Below are positions 1 through 5,828 of a DNA stretch of 6,784 bases, in pieces (position 1 is the stretch's first letter; each line of letters opens with the position of its first letter). The notes below the pieces were generated by a model, which searched no databases, was not told the DNA's origin, and saw only the letters and a list, made by a program, of their open reading frames with translations. This DNA comes from Chloroflexota bacterium (lineage in GTDB: Bacteria > Chloroflexota > Dehalococcoidia > SAR202 > UBA11138): NCBI GenBank assembly GCA_022566975.1, contig JADFHV010000117.1, positions 1-6,784 of the forward strand, given 5' to 3'. Both the position numbers and the translations under genes were made by a program.

Positions 1-374
1 ACGCCTCCGGCGAAACGGTCGAACAGGTCAGGTTCGAGCCCGGGCGCCTGATGGAGCTGCTCGACCTCATCGACGCCGGGACCCTCAGCACCAGCATGGC
101 CAAGACCGTGTTCGAGGAGATGTTCGACACCGGCGTCGCTCCCAAGGAGATCGTGGAAAGCTCCGGCATGGCCCAGATAGGGGATGCCGATGCCATCCGG
201 CCAGCCATAGAACAGGCCGTCGAGAGCAACCCGAAACCCGTGGCCGACTATCTGCAGGGCAAGGAAACGGCGCTGCGATACCTGGTGGGGCAGGTGATGA
301 AGATCACCCGAGGAAAAGCTAACCCTCAGCTCGCAACCCAGCTTCTCGAGGAGAAGCTTGAGGCGATGAGGTAG
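1..374 (+). CDS. gatB: Aspartyl/glutamyl-tRNA(Asn/Gln) amidotransferase subunit B, C-terminal part
   Basis: This is the 3' end of gatB; the first whole codon begins at base 3 and 123 residues are visible before the TAG stop at 372-374. GatB is the kinase/tRNA-binding subunit of the cytoplasmic GatCAB complex, which converts misacylated Glu-tRNA(Gln) or Asp-tRNA(Asn) to the amide form. The visible part is the helical YqeY-like tail domain. It shows the family pattern LIDAGTLSTSMAKTVFEEM near its start and GQVMKITRGKANPQLATQLL near its end, the latter being the usual GatB ending. The catalytic cradle domain lies outside the window. Its stop is only 4 bases before the next start, so co-transcription with yvcK is likely. 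A genuine 3' end rather than a pseudogene, since the reading frame is intact and the tail motif complete. Confidence 0.95.
   Translation, partial: ASGETVEQVRFEPGRLMELLDLIDAGTLSTSMAKTVFEEMFDTGVAPKEIVESSGMAQIGDADAIRPAIEQAVESNPKPVADYLQGKETALRYLVGQVMKITRGKANPQLATQLLEEKLEAMR
340..358 (+). other. Perfect 8-bp inverted repeat with 3-base loop inside the gatB 3' end
   Basis: The arms AGCTTCTC (340-347) and GAGAAGCT (351-358) are exact reverse complements around the loop GAG. The structure ends 13 bases before the gatB stop and 20 bases before the yvcK start. No T-run follows, so it is not a rho-independent terminator. It lies within codons for QLLEEKL, an amphipathic stretch, so coincidence of codon use is possible. 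If it forms in mRNA it could affect ribosome passage or RNA processing between gatB and yvcK; that role is inference. Confidence 0.4.
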
Positions 375-378
375 ACAT

Positions 379-1710
379 ATGAGCGTCGGCGGCCGTCACA
401 ACGGCATGATCCGGGACCCGGCGGAGGGGCGTGGCACCTGGTGGTCGGGTATGCTGAAGCTCCTCTACCCCGGTATGGGCATCAAGCGGTGGCTATTGGT
501 AGGGGCCATGGGCATTGCCGTCACGTCCATCGGCGTCGCTTTCATGCTGAGAAAGCTGCTGGCCCTCCGGTTCCCGGACTTCCTGCCGTCATACCTCGAG
601 GGCGTCGTGCTGCTGGTCGGAGGCGGCATCGTAATTCTGCTGGCCATCTACGGTCTGTACCGCTCCATAGGGCCGCTGATACTCGCTTCCAGCTCCATCG
701 ACGGCCTAGCCGACACGATCTACACGCGCCGGTCCCGCGGTAGAGGGCCCAGGATCGTGGCCATCGGCGGAGGTACCGGCCTCTCGGTGCTGCTCAGGGG
801 CCTGAAGGCATACACCGACAACCTGACCGCCATCATTACGGTTGCGGACGACGGAGGCAGCTCCGGCCGCCTTCGCAGGGAGCTCGGAGTCCTACCGCCG
901 GGCGATTTCCGAAACTGTCTCGTGGCCATGTCCGAGTCGGAGCCCCTGCTCGCCGAGCTGTTCCAGTACCGGTTCGACCAGGGGGACGGACTGAAGGGAC
1001 ATAGCTTCGGTAACCTCTTTATCGTCGCTATGACCAACGTGACCGAGAGCTTCCAGCAGGCGCTGCTGGAGTCCAGCAAGGTCTTGGCCGTGCAGGGCCA
1101 GATCATGCCAGCGACACTGGAAAACGTGAATCTCTCAGCGCGGCTGAAGAACGGCCGCACCGTGCGGGGGGAGTCGCGCCTCGTGGAGCATGGAGGCCAG
1201 ATTGAGGATATCTCGATAGAGCCCTCCAATCCCGAGGCTTACCCGCCGGCGGTCGAGGCCGTCCAGCTTGCCGACCTGATCGTGATCGGTCCGGGAAGCC
1301 TGTTTACGAGCATTCTTCCCAACCTGCTGGTCCCTGACCTCGCACAGGCCTTGAATGAGACCACGGCCCTCAAGGTCTACGTGTGTAACGTCGTCACGCA
1401 GGTGGGCGAAACAGACGGCTACTCCGTCGAAGACCACGTCAAGCTCCTCCAGTCCTATACCTTCCACGGGATCGCCGACTACGTTGTCGCCAACGGCAAT
1501 CCACCAGACGTCGGACCTGAATTCATGGGCGAGCCCGTCAAGAGCGACGGCAGCGCTCTCGCCCATGCTATACTGACGCAGACCGATCTGGTCGACCCCA
1601 GCCACGCGGTGCGGCATGATCCGGAGAAGCTGGCGAAGGCCATCACGGCAATCTACCAGAGGAGCCGACGGAGCAGCGGGGCGCGTACCAAACTGGCCGG
1701 ACGAGGTTAG
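379..1710 (+). CDS. yvcK: YvcK-family UDP-sugar-binding protein (gluconeogenesis factor) with N-terminal membrane anchor
   Basis: A 443-residue protein of the YvcK/CofD-like family. Bacillus YvcK binds UDP-N-acetylglucosamine and is needed for cell shape and growth on gluconeogenic carbon sources. The nucleotide-sugar core starts near residue 125 and shows GGGTGLS (130-136), [11 protein letters not shown] (156-166), PPGDFRNC (173-180), GHSFGNL (207-213), [15 protein letters not shown] (303-317) and [14 protein letters not shown] (336-349), all family hallmarks. It lacks evidence for the F420 role of true CofD. The first 120 residues are extra relative to the roughly 320-residue Bacillus form: YPGMGIKRW (30-38) leads into hydrophobic helices at about 37-58 and 74-95, so the core is probably tethered at the membrane, most likely facing the cytoplasm. 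The ATG is preceded by GAGG at 368-371, 7 bases upstream, which supports this start. It follows gatB by 4 bases and precedes secG. Confidence 0.93.
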   Translation: MSVGGRHNGMIRDPAEGRGTWWSGMLKLLYPGMGIKRWLLVGAMGIAVTSIGVAFMLRKLLALRFPDFLPSYLEGVVLLVGGGIVILLAIYGLYRSIGPLILASSSIDGLADTIYTRRSRGRGPRIVAIGGGTGLSVLLRGLKAYTDNLTAIITVADDGGSSGRLRRELGVLPPGDFRNCLVAMSESEPLLAELFQYRFDQGDGLKGHSFGNLFIVAMTNVTESFQQALLESSKVLAVQGQIMPATLENVNLSARLKNGRTVRGESRLVEHGGQIEDISIEPSNPEAYPPAVEAVQLADLIVIGPGSLFTSILPNLLVPDLAQALNETTALKVYVCNVVTQVGETDGYSVEDHVKLLQSYTFHGIADYVVANGNPPDVGPEFMGEPVKSDGSALAHAILTQTDLVDPSHAVRHDPEKLAKAITAIYQRSRRSSGARTKLAGRG

Positions 1711-1734
1711 GGTGCGGAGGCCCGGTCCAGGACG

Positions 1735-1950
1735 ATGAACCTGAACGTTATCCAGATCTTTATCTCGGTCCTGCTCGTGGTCGTCATCCTGATGCAGGTC
1801 CGCGGCCAAGGCGCCAGCCTTTTCGGCTCCGCTGAAGGCTCGTTCCGCACGCGCAGGGGCATCGAGAAGACCCTGTTCCAGTTCACGATCGCACTAGTGG
1901 TCGTCTTTATCATCATCTCCATACTGAGCGTCAGGGACTTCGGCTTCTAA
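1735..1950 (+). CDS. secG: Preprotein translocase subunit SecG
   Basis: A 71-residue SecG, the small accessory subunit of the SecYEG channel in the cytoplasmic membrane that aids SecA-driven protein export. It has the standard two-helix form: hydrophobic segments at about residues 4-20 and 47-65, joined by a cytoplasmic loop with LMQVRGQGASLFGSAEGSF (19-37) and RTRRGIEK (39-46). These match the family pattern of a Q-x-G-x-G-A region followed by FG, then a basic RG-x-E-K just before helix 2. Length is normal for compact bacterial SecG. The ATG is the only reasonable start because no start codon lies in frame in the 24-base gap after yvcK. A GGAGG at 1716-1720 is rather far (14 bases) and AGGA at 1729-1732 rather near, so initiation strength is uncertain. 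Probably transcribed with yvcK. Confidence 0.92.
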   Translation: MNLNVIQIFISVLLVVVILMQVRGQGASLFGSAEGSFRTRRGIEKTLFQFTIALVVVFIIISILSVRDFGF

Positions 1951-1990
1951 CACGCCCTCGACATCCCGTTCGAGCCAGGTTGCCCCCGGC

Positions 1991-2839
1991 ATGTCGGCTC
2001 CCATTATTACCCTTACGTCCGATTTCGGCTCCCGCGACGGCTATGTGGCGGCGATGAAGGGGGTCATACTCGGCATCTGCCCGGATGCCATAGTAGTCGA
2101 CGTTTCCCATGAGCTTCCGCCCCACGACGTTCCCCACGCCGCGTTCGTCCTGGGCACCGCCTTCCCCTTCTTTCCGTCCAACACGGTCCACCTGGCGGTC
2201 GTGGACCCGGGAGTCGGGACCGACCGACGCCCCATTCTGCTCATCACGCCGGCCGGAGCGTTCGTCGCGCCGGACAACGGGCTGCTGACTTATGCGCTCA
2301 CAGCCCACGGGATCCGAATCCCTGGCAGCGCGGACCCCGACGATGGGGCAGAGTTAGCTGAGAGTAGGCGCTCGGAGGCCGGTGTTCCCGACGGGTGCGC
2401 AGCCTACGTCCTCGACCGGGACCGGCACTGGCTTAAGCCCACCAGCGACACCTTCCACGGACGCGACATCTTCGCACCGGTCGCTGCGCACCTTGCCACA
2501 GGCGTGCGGCCTGAGGACCTCGGTACTCCGACTCCAACCGTCCAGTGCCTGGCTATCCCTCAGGCGGTGGAGCGAGGGGACATCATCGAAGGCCGGATCA
2601 TCCACGTAGACCGGTTCGGCAACCTCGTCAGCAACATCCGGCTGGCAGGCGCGTCCCCCGTCGCCGTCGGCATCGCGGGCACGCGGATTCCGGGACTCAG
2701 CCACTCATATGCGGGAGGTCGAGAGGTCCTGGCCTTGGTGGGCAGCCACGGCTACCTGGAGGTCGCGCTACGCGAGGGCAGTGCCGCGAAACACCTAGGG
2801 GCCGGTGTGGGTGCGAGGGTGGACGTAACTCTGGGCTAG
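1991..2839 (+). CDS. SAM hydroxide adenosyltransferase (DUF62 / S-adenosylmethionine hydrolase family)
   Basis: A 282-residue member of the DUF62 family, related to fluorinase and chlorinase, whose ordinary members use water/hydroxide to split S-adenosylmethionine into adenosine and methionine. Visible motifs are TLTSDFG (8-13, with D11), VVDPGVGTDRR (70-80), FVAPDNGLL (91-99), TFHGRDIFAP (154-163), DRFGNLVSNI (207-216) and the C-terminal GSHGYLEVALREGSAAKHLG (251-270). D72, R79 or R80, and H156 fit the Asp-Arg-His set described for the hydroxide-using enzymes. The insertion that halogenases carry just before the APNNG motif is absent. Residues about 109-137 form an acidic, Gly/Ala/Asp-rich segment that looks longer than usual between APDNG and TFHGRD. 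Translation begins 40 bases after secG with only a weak AGG at 1977-1979 upstream. The physiological purpose of this activity is not settled. Its last four bases overlap the convergent YbjQ-like gene. Confidence 0.9.
   Translation: MSAPIITLTSDFGSRDGYVAAMKGVILGICPDAIVVDVSHELPPHDVPHAAFVLGTAFPFFPSNTVHLAVVDPGVGTDRRPILLITPAGAFVAPDNGLLTYALTAHGIRIPGSADPDDGAELAESRRSEAGVPDGCAAYVLDRDRHWLKPTSDTFHGRDIFAPVAAHLATGVRPEDLGTPTPTVQCLAIPQAVERGDIIEGRIIHVDRFGNLVSNIRLAGASPVAVGIAGTRIPGLSHSYAGGREVLALVGSHGYLEVALREGSAAKHLGAGVGARVDVTLG
2836..2839. other. Tail-to-tail gene overlap: two stop codons in one CTAG palindrome
   Basis: The plus-strand SAM hydrolase stops with TAG at 2837-2839, and the minus-strand YbjQ-like gene stops with TAG read from 2838 back to 2836. 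Both stops sit in the self-complementary CTAG. There is therefore no intergenic space, and each transcript must run into the opposite gene before it can end. No stem followed by a T-run is visible on either strand within about 60 bases. Confidence 0.9.
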
Positions 2840-3060
2840 CCCGGCGCCGCTTGCTCAACCCTGACTGCGGTGCCGTAGGCGAGCACCCCTGGAGGCCCAC
2901 TCGCAAACCGCACACCTACGACGGCATTCGCGCCCATCTCTTCGGCCGACTGGACCATTCGCGCCAGCGCGGGGTCTGGAGAGGGTTCTCGTCCAAAGAC
3001 TAGTCCATAGACCTCGAGGGTCCGTTTACCCTCTATCGCGTCGATGGTTGCGATGATCAT
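2836..3060 (-). CDS. Short YbjQ/UPF0145-type heavy-metal-binding-domain protein
   Basis: A 74-residue protein recognisable as YbjQ/UPF0145-like from its ends. The start MIIATIDAIEGKRTLEVYGLVFG (1-23) matches the family opening 'TTT..IEG..I..Y.G.V.G', and EEMGANAVVGVRF (40-52) followed by YGTAVRVE (62-69) matches its closing part. The family is usually about 100-110 residues, and the middle region with the GGRSGAYE motif is missing here, replaced by a short linker (about 24-38). The reading frame is otherwise clean, so a compact variant is likelier than a decayed gene. YbjQ folds are small beta-rich oligomers; the heavy-metal-binding label comes from the domain database and the biochemical function is not well established. 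It has no cysteine. It lies 21 bases after the cysS stop as the last gene of the minus-strand operon. Upstream of ATG there is no good ribosome binding site. Confidence 0.75.
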   Translation of the reverse strand: MIIATIDAIEGKRTLEVYGLVFGREPSPDPALARMVQSAEEMGANAVVGVRFASGPPGVLAYGTAVRVEQAAPG

Positions 3061-3081
3061 CGAGGTGCCCCGGCTGGACGG

Positions 3082-4449
3082 CTAACTTCGACGCCTTCTC
3101 CACAGGGTGCCGCTGGGCGAGTCCTCGAGCAGGACCCCCTGCGCCTCCAAACGGGACCTGATATCGTCGGCCAACCCGTACTGGCCAGCAGCCCGTAGCT
3201 CCGACCGCGTCTGCACGAGCATGTCGACGAAGGGCGCGATGTCGCCCGCGCTCTTGTCAAGACGATCCTCGAACGCAAGGCCCAGAAGACCGGTGATCTC
3301 CTTGAGGGTCTGCTGGGCGTCGGCCACGTCGTCACCGGCCTCGCGGCCCCGGTTGATGTCCCTCGCCAGGTCGAAGATCGCCGCCAGCGCCCTGGGCGTG
3401 TTCAGATCGTCGTCCATAGCCTCGACGAACCGGTCTCTGTAACGCCCGGCGTCCACCGGGTCGCCCTTGTCACCGCCTCCGGGCCTAAGGGCGATGCGAA
3501 GCCGCTCCGCAGCGCGCTCCTGAGCCTCGATGCTCTGGTCGCTGTATTCGAGAGGGCTACGGTAGTGGGAGCCCAGAAAGAACAGCCGTAGCGCGTCCGG
3601 AGAGAACCGCCGCAGGGCCTCTCCCACCGAGATGATGTTCCCCAGGGACTTGCTCATCTTGTCTTCGCCAAGCCTCATAAAGCCGTTGTGCATCCAGAAC
3701 CTGGCGAAGGGGACCTTCTCCGTAAAGGCTTCGGACTGGGCGACCTCGTTCTCGTGGTGTGGGAAGATCAGGTCTTGGCCGCCGCCGTGTATGTCTATCG
3801 TCTCTCCCAGGTAGGTGATGGACATCGCGCTGCACTCTATGTGCCATCCGGGCCTGCCGGAGCCCCAGGGGCTATCCCACGCGGGCTCGCCATGCTTCTG
3901 GCTCTTCCACAGGGCGAAGTCGGCGGCGTCCTCCTTGCTCTCATCTATCTCGACGCGGGCCCCCGCCATCATGCTGTCCAGGCTCCTGTGGCTCAGCTTC
4001 CCGTAGTCCTTGGCCGCCTTGACCCGAAAGTAGACATTGCCATTGACGGGATAGGCAAACCCCTTTTCCACAAGCGCCTGGATCATCTCTACGATCTTGG
4101 GGATCTCCTGGGTGGCCCTGGGATATGAGTGGGCCCGCAGGACGTTCAGGGTGTCCATCTCCTCGAGGTAGACCCGGATGTTCTCTTCGGCAAGCTCGGT
4201 TGTGGACACGCCGGCCTTGTTGGCCGCCTGGATCATCTTGTCGTCGATGTCGGTGAAGTTCTGTACGTGCTCGACCCGGTACCCCTTGAACTGCAGGTAA
4301 CGCCGGAGGACGTCGAAGACCACAGCTGCCATGGCATGGCCCAAGTGGGACGGGGCGTAGGGCGTCAGGCCGCAGACATACATTCGCACCCGGCCATCAT
4401 CGGCGTCGAAACTTTCCGCTTCTCGAGAGAGGGTGTTGTAGAGCCTCAT
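3082..4449 (-). CDS. cysS: Cysteinyl-tRNA synthetase
   Basis: A 455-residue class I aminoacyl-tRNA synthetase that activates cysteine with ATP and loads it onto tRNA-Cys; length is normal. The HIGH signature appears as HLGH (35-38) after YVCGLTPYAPS, and KMSKS is at 264-268. The four zinc ligands known from the E. coli enzyme align as C26, C206 (in GWHIECSAM), H231 and E235 (in FPHHENE), so the cysteine-selecting zinc site is intact. FTDIDDK (65-71), DIHGGGQDL (219-227) and HYRSPLEYS (295-303) are also diagnostic. Residues about 330-455 form the helical C-terminal part (DDDLNTPRALAAIFDL, 346-361) that includes the tRNA-binding domain. The start ATG shares bases with the ispF stop (ATGA), indicating translational coupling. 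The TPYxxxHLGHA stretch recalls mycothiol ligase MshC, but the full length and C-terminal domain favour CysS. Confidence 0.96.
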   Translation of the reverse strand: MRLYNTLSREAESFDADDGRVRMYVCGLTPYAPSHLGHAMAAVVFDVLRRYLQFKGYRVEHVQNFTDIDDKMIQAANKAGVSTTELAEENIRVYLEEMDTLNVLRAHSYPRATQEIPKIVEMIQALVEKGFAYPVNGNVYFRVKAAKDYGKLSHRSLDSMMAGARVEIDESKEDAADFALWKSQKHGEPAWDSPWGSGRPGWHIECSAMSITYLGETIDIHGGGQDLIFPHHENEVAQSEAFTEKVPFARFWMHNGFMRLGEDKMSKSLGNIISVGEALRRFSPDALRLFFLGSHYRSPLEYSDQSIEAQERAAERLRIALRPGGGDKGDPVDAGRYRDRFVEAMDDDLNTPRALAAIFDLARDINRGREAGDDVADAQQTLKEITGLLGLAFEDRLDKSAGDIAPFVDMLVQTRSELRAAGQYGLADDIRSRLEAQGVLLEDSPSGTLWRRRRS

Positions 4450-4928
4450 GTAAGCTCTTCGACGGTCGCGATGGCCAGGCTGCCGATCCCCTCACCACGC
4501 CCCACGAAGCCGAGCCCATCGGTTGTAGTCGCCTTAAGGTTCACGGATTGGAGATCGAGTCCGAGACAGGTGGCGACCGCCTGCCTCATCCGGCCCATGA
4601 ACGGCTTCAGAGCCGGGCGCTCGGCCAGTATTGTAGCATCGACGTGCAGGGGTCGCCAGCCGTGCCGCGCCAGTAAGTCGAGGGTGAGACCCAGCAGCTT
4701 GGCACCGGAGACGCCCTCGTATTGTGGATCACTGGAAGGGAAGTGGGAGCCGATGTCGCCCAGGCCCGCCGCACCTAGCAGCGCATCTATAATCGCGTGA
4801 ATCGTGACGTCCCCGTCGCTATGTCCGGCGACTCCCTTCTCGAAGGGTATGGTCACACCCCCCAACACCAACGGGCGTCCGCTGACCAGCGGGTGTACGT
4901 CCACACCTATCCCCGAACGGGAGGTCAT
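4446..4928 (-). CDS. ispF: 2-C-methyl-D-erythritol 2,4-cyclodiphosphate synthase
   Basis: A 160-residue IspF, normal in length, catalysing the fifth step of the cytoplasmic MEP pathway: CDP-methylerythritol 2-phosphate is cyclised to MEcPP with release of CMP. The zinc ligands align as D10 and H12 (GVDVHPL) and H44 (VTIHAIIDAL). AGHSDGD (34-40), LGDIGSHFPSSD (56-67) and LKATTTDGLGFVGRGEGIGS (131-150) are the family signatures. Position 137 is Asp where E. coli has the metal-binding Glu in the same loop; Asp is a conservative change and I regard the enzyme as active. The family works as a homotrimer with active sites between subunits. The ATG overlaps the ispD stop by four bases and the TGA overlaps the cysS start by four bases, so translation of the three genes is probably coupled. 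Confidence 0.96.
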   Translation of the reverse strand: MTSRSGIGVDVHPLVSGRPLVLGGVTIPFEKGVAGHSDGDVTIHAIIDALLGAAGLGDIGSHFPSSDPQYEGVSGAKLLGLTLDLLARHGWRPLHVDATILAERPALKPFMGRMRQAVATCLGLDLQSVNLKATTTDGLGFVGRGEGIGSLAIATVEELT

Positions 4929-5650
4929 CGGCCCCCTCCTGAGGCCCTGCGTCGACGACTCGCCAGGACGGACCTGGCCATTGTCAGGTCGTCGGGAGTG
5001 GTGACCTTCAGGTTGTCGTAGGAGCCCATGAAGACCTTTACGCTGGCGCCCATGAGCTCGGCCATGGAGGCGTCGTCCGTCACATCCTGAGTGATGCTCC
5101 GGTGCGCCTCGACGAGGAGCTTCCTACGGAAGACCTGAGGAGTTTGGACAGCCCAGAGACGGTCTCGCTCGATGGTCTGCGTCACAACGTCGTCGGCGTC
5201 AGCCATCTTGATCGTATCTTTGACGGGCACCGCGGCCACCGCGGCACCGGTAGTGCGTGCCGCCCGAAGGCCCGTGCAAATCATCCCGGCCTCGAGCAGG
5301 GGGCGGGCCCCGTCATGCACGATGACCCATTCACACTCCGGCAGCCGCTCCAGGCCCATACGCACCGAGTCCTGGCGTCTTTCGCCGCCAGCGCATACAT
5401 CTCTCAACTTGGCCCATCGCTGGGACCGTACCAGCCGTCGGCCGCGTTCGAGAGACTTCGGAGACACCACCAGGACGATACTGCTCACCTGAGGTGAGTC
5501 GTTCATTACGGAGAGACTGTAGCTGATAAGGGGCCGCTTCAATAGCGGGGTGAAGATCTTGTCGGTCCCCGCCATGCGCCGGCTCTCCCCTGCCGCAACC
5601 ACGATCACCCCGGCTACATCGCGTCTGTCCACGTAGGTAGCCGCCCTCAC
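4925..5650 (-). CDS. ispD: 2-C-methyl-D-erythritol 4-phosphate cytidylyltransferase
   Basis: A 241-residue IspD, which joins MEP and CTP to give CDP-methylerythritol, the third step of the MEP isoprenoid pathway. The nucleotide loop is VVAAGESRRM (17-26) with R24 and K31 in the catalytic positions; GGERRQDSVRMGL (88-100), VHDGARP (111-117), PVKDTIK (142-148), ERDRLWAVQTPQVFR (161-175), TDDASMAE (191-198) and GSYDNLKVTTPDDL (209-222) follow. T146, R162 and K215 align with the substrate-binding T140, R157 and K213 of the E. coli enzyme. The start is uncertain: the longest form begins at GTG (5648-5650), with no ATG in frame upstream of the core, and a second GTG at 5630-5632 (residue 7) has AGGG about 11 bases upstream and would give a more usual N-terminus. 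First gene of the ispD-ispF-cysS-ybjQ operon; separate from, not fused to, IspF. Confidence 0.95.
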   Translation of the reverse strand: MRAATYVDRRDVAGVIVVAAGESRRMAGTDKIFTPLLKRPLISYSLSVMNDSPQVSSIVLVVSPKSLERGRRLVRSQRWAKLRDVCAGGERRQDSVRMGLERLPECEWVIVHDGARPLLEAGMICTGLRAARTTGAAVAAVPVKDTIKMADADDVVTQTIERDRLWAVQTPQVFRRKLLVEAHRSITQDVTDDASMAELMGASVKVFMGSYDNLKVTTPDDLTMARSVLASRRRRASGGGR

Positions 5651-5663
5651 CTGTGCGGCAACT

Positions 5664-5678
5664 CGGGGAGCCGCCCCG
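5664..5678 (-). other. GC-rich 5-bp hairpin in the ispD leader
   Basis: The arms CGGGG (5664-5668) and CCCCG (5674-5678) flank a 5-base loop. The hairpin lies 13 bases before the GTG start of ispD, where a ribosome binding site would be expected, and no clear Shine-Dalgarno is present for that GTG. It may hinder initiation there and favour the downstream GTG at 5630-5632. In DNA this GC-rich, chance formation is quite possible. Confidence 0.25.
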
Positions 5679-5730
5679 GCCGTTTTCCATGGGATACCAT
5701 TGTGCAGAAAACTGAGCTAAAATCTACCGC

Positions 5731-5759
5731 AGGGTAACACCGCCTAGGTTGGCTGTCAA
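5731..5759 (-). promoter_or_regulatory. Candidate sigma-70 promoter for the ispD operon
   Basis: Read on the minus strand there is a perfect -35 box TTGACA (5759 to 5754), a 17-base spacer, and TACCCT (5736 to 5731) as -10 box, which keeps the most conserved T, A and final T of TATAAT. Transcription would start near 5724 and leave a leader of about 75 bases before ispD. The position in the divergent gap fits. The weak -10 centre keeps confidence moderate. Confidence 0.42.
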
Positions 5760-5780
5760 AGCGCGTATAACCGCGTTGAC
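5755..5780. promoter_or_regulatory. Imperfect 26-bp dyad in the divergent region, candidate operator
   Basis: The outer arms GTCAA (5755-5759) and TTGAC (5776-5780) are exact reverse complements; inside them GCG (5761-5763) pairs with CGC (5772-5774), and the centre is TATA (5766-5769). In all, 10 of 13 base pairs across the axis are complementary. The left arm falls in the -35 box of the candidate ispD promoter, and TATAAC (5766-5771) at the centre resembles a plus-strand -10 box for the hydrolase, although no good -35 box precedes it. A dimeric regulator bound here could act on both directions. No regulator family is identified. Confidence 0.4.
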
Positions 5781-5828
5781 GCTATTTTGAGGCCGTTCGA
5801 CGAGACCTGGGAAGAGACGCCTGACGAT

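Noticed and set aside
1135..1809. A 224-codon open frame on the minus strand opposite yvcK and the start of secG
   Set aside because: It lies entirely opposite strongly conserved coding sequence, resembles no known family, and long antisense frames are expected in GC-rich genes.
1951..1990. A terminator between secG and the SAM hydrolase
   Set aside because: Only a 5-bp CTCGA/TCGAG pairing with an 8-base loop and no T-run is present, too weak to call.
1991..2839. The DUF62 protein as a fluorinase or chlorinase
   Set aside because: The insertion preceding the APNNG motif in halogenases is absent, and the Asp-Arg-His residues of the hydroxide-using enzymes are present.
2545..3003. A 152-codon plus-strand frame spanning the SAM hydrolase/ybjQ junction
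   Set aside because: Arg/Pro/Gly-rich low-quality translation from a shifted frame across two real genes.
3082..4449. The synthetase as mycothiol ligase MshC, because of the TPYxxxHLGHA stretch
   Set aside because: The protein is full CysS length with the C-terminal DNTPRA-type helical region, complete KMSKSLGN and an ispDF neighbourhood, which fit CysS; MshC is shorter and actinobacterial.
4129..4800. A 223-codon open frame on the plus strand opposite cysS and ispF
   Set aside because: It mirrors codon-biased real genes on the other strand, crosses their boundary and has no recognisable domain.
5776..5804. TTGACG (5776-5781) as a plus-strand -35 box for the hydrolase
   Set aside because: No sequence resembling a -10 box lies 16-18 bases downstream (the region reads as GACGAG).
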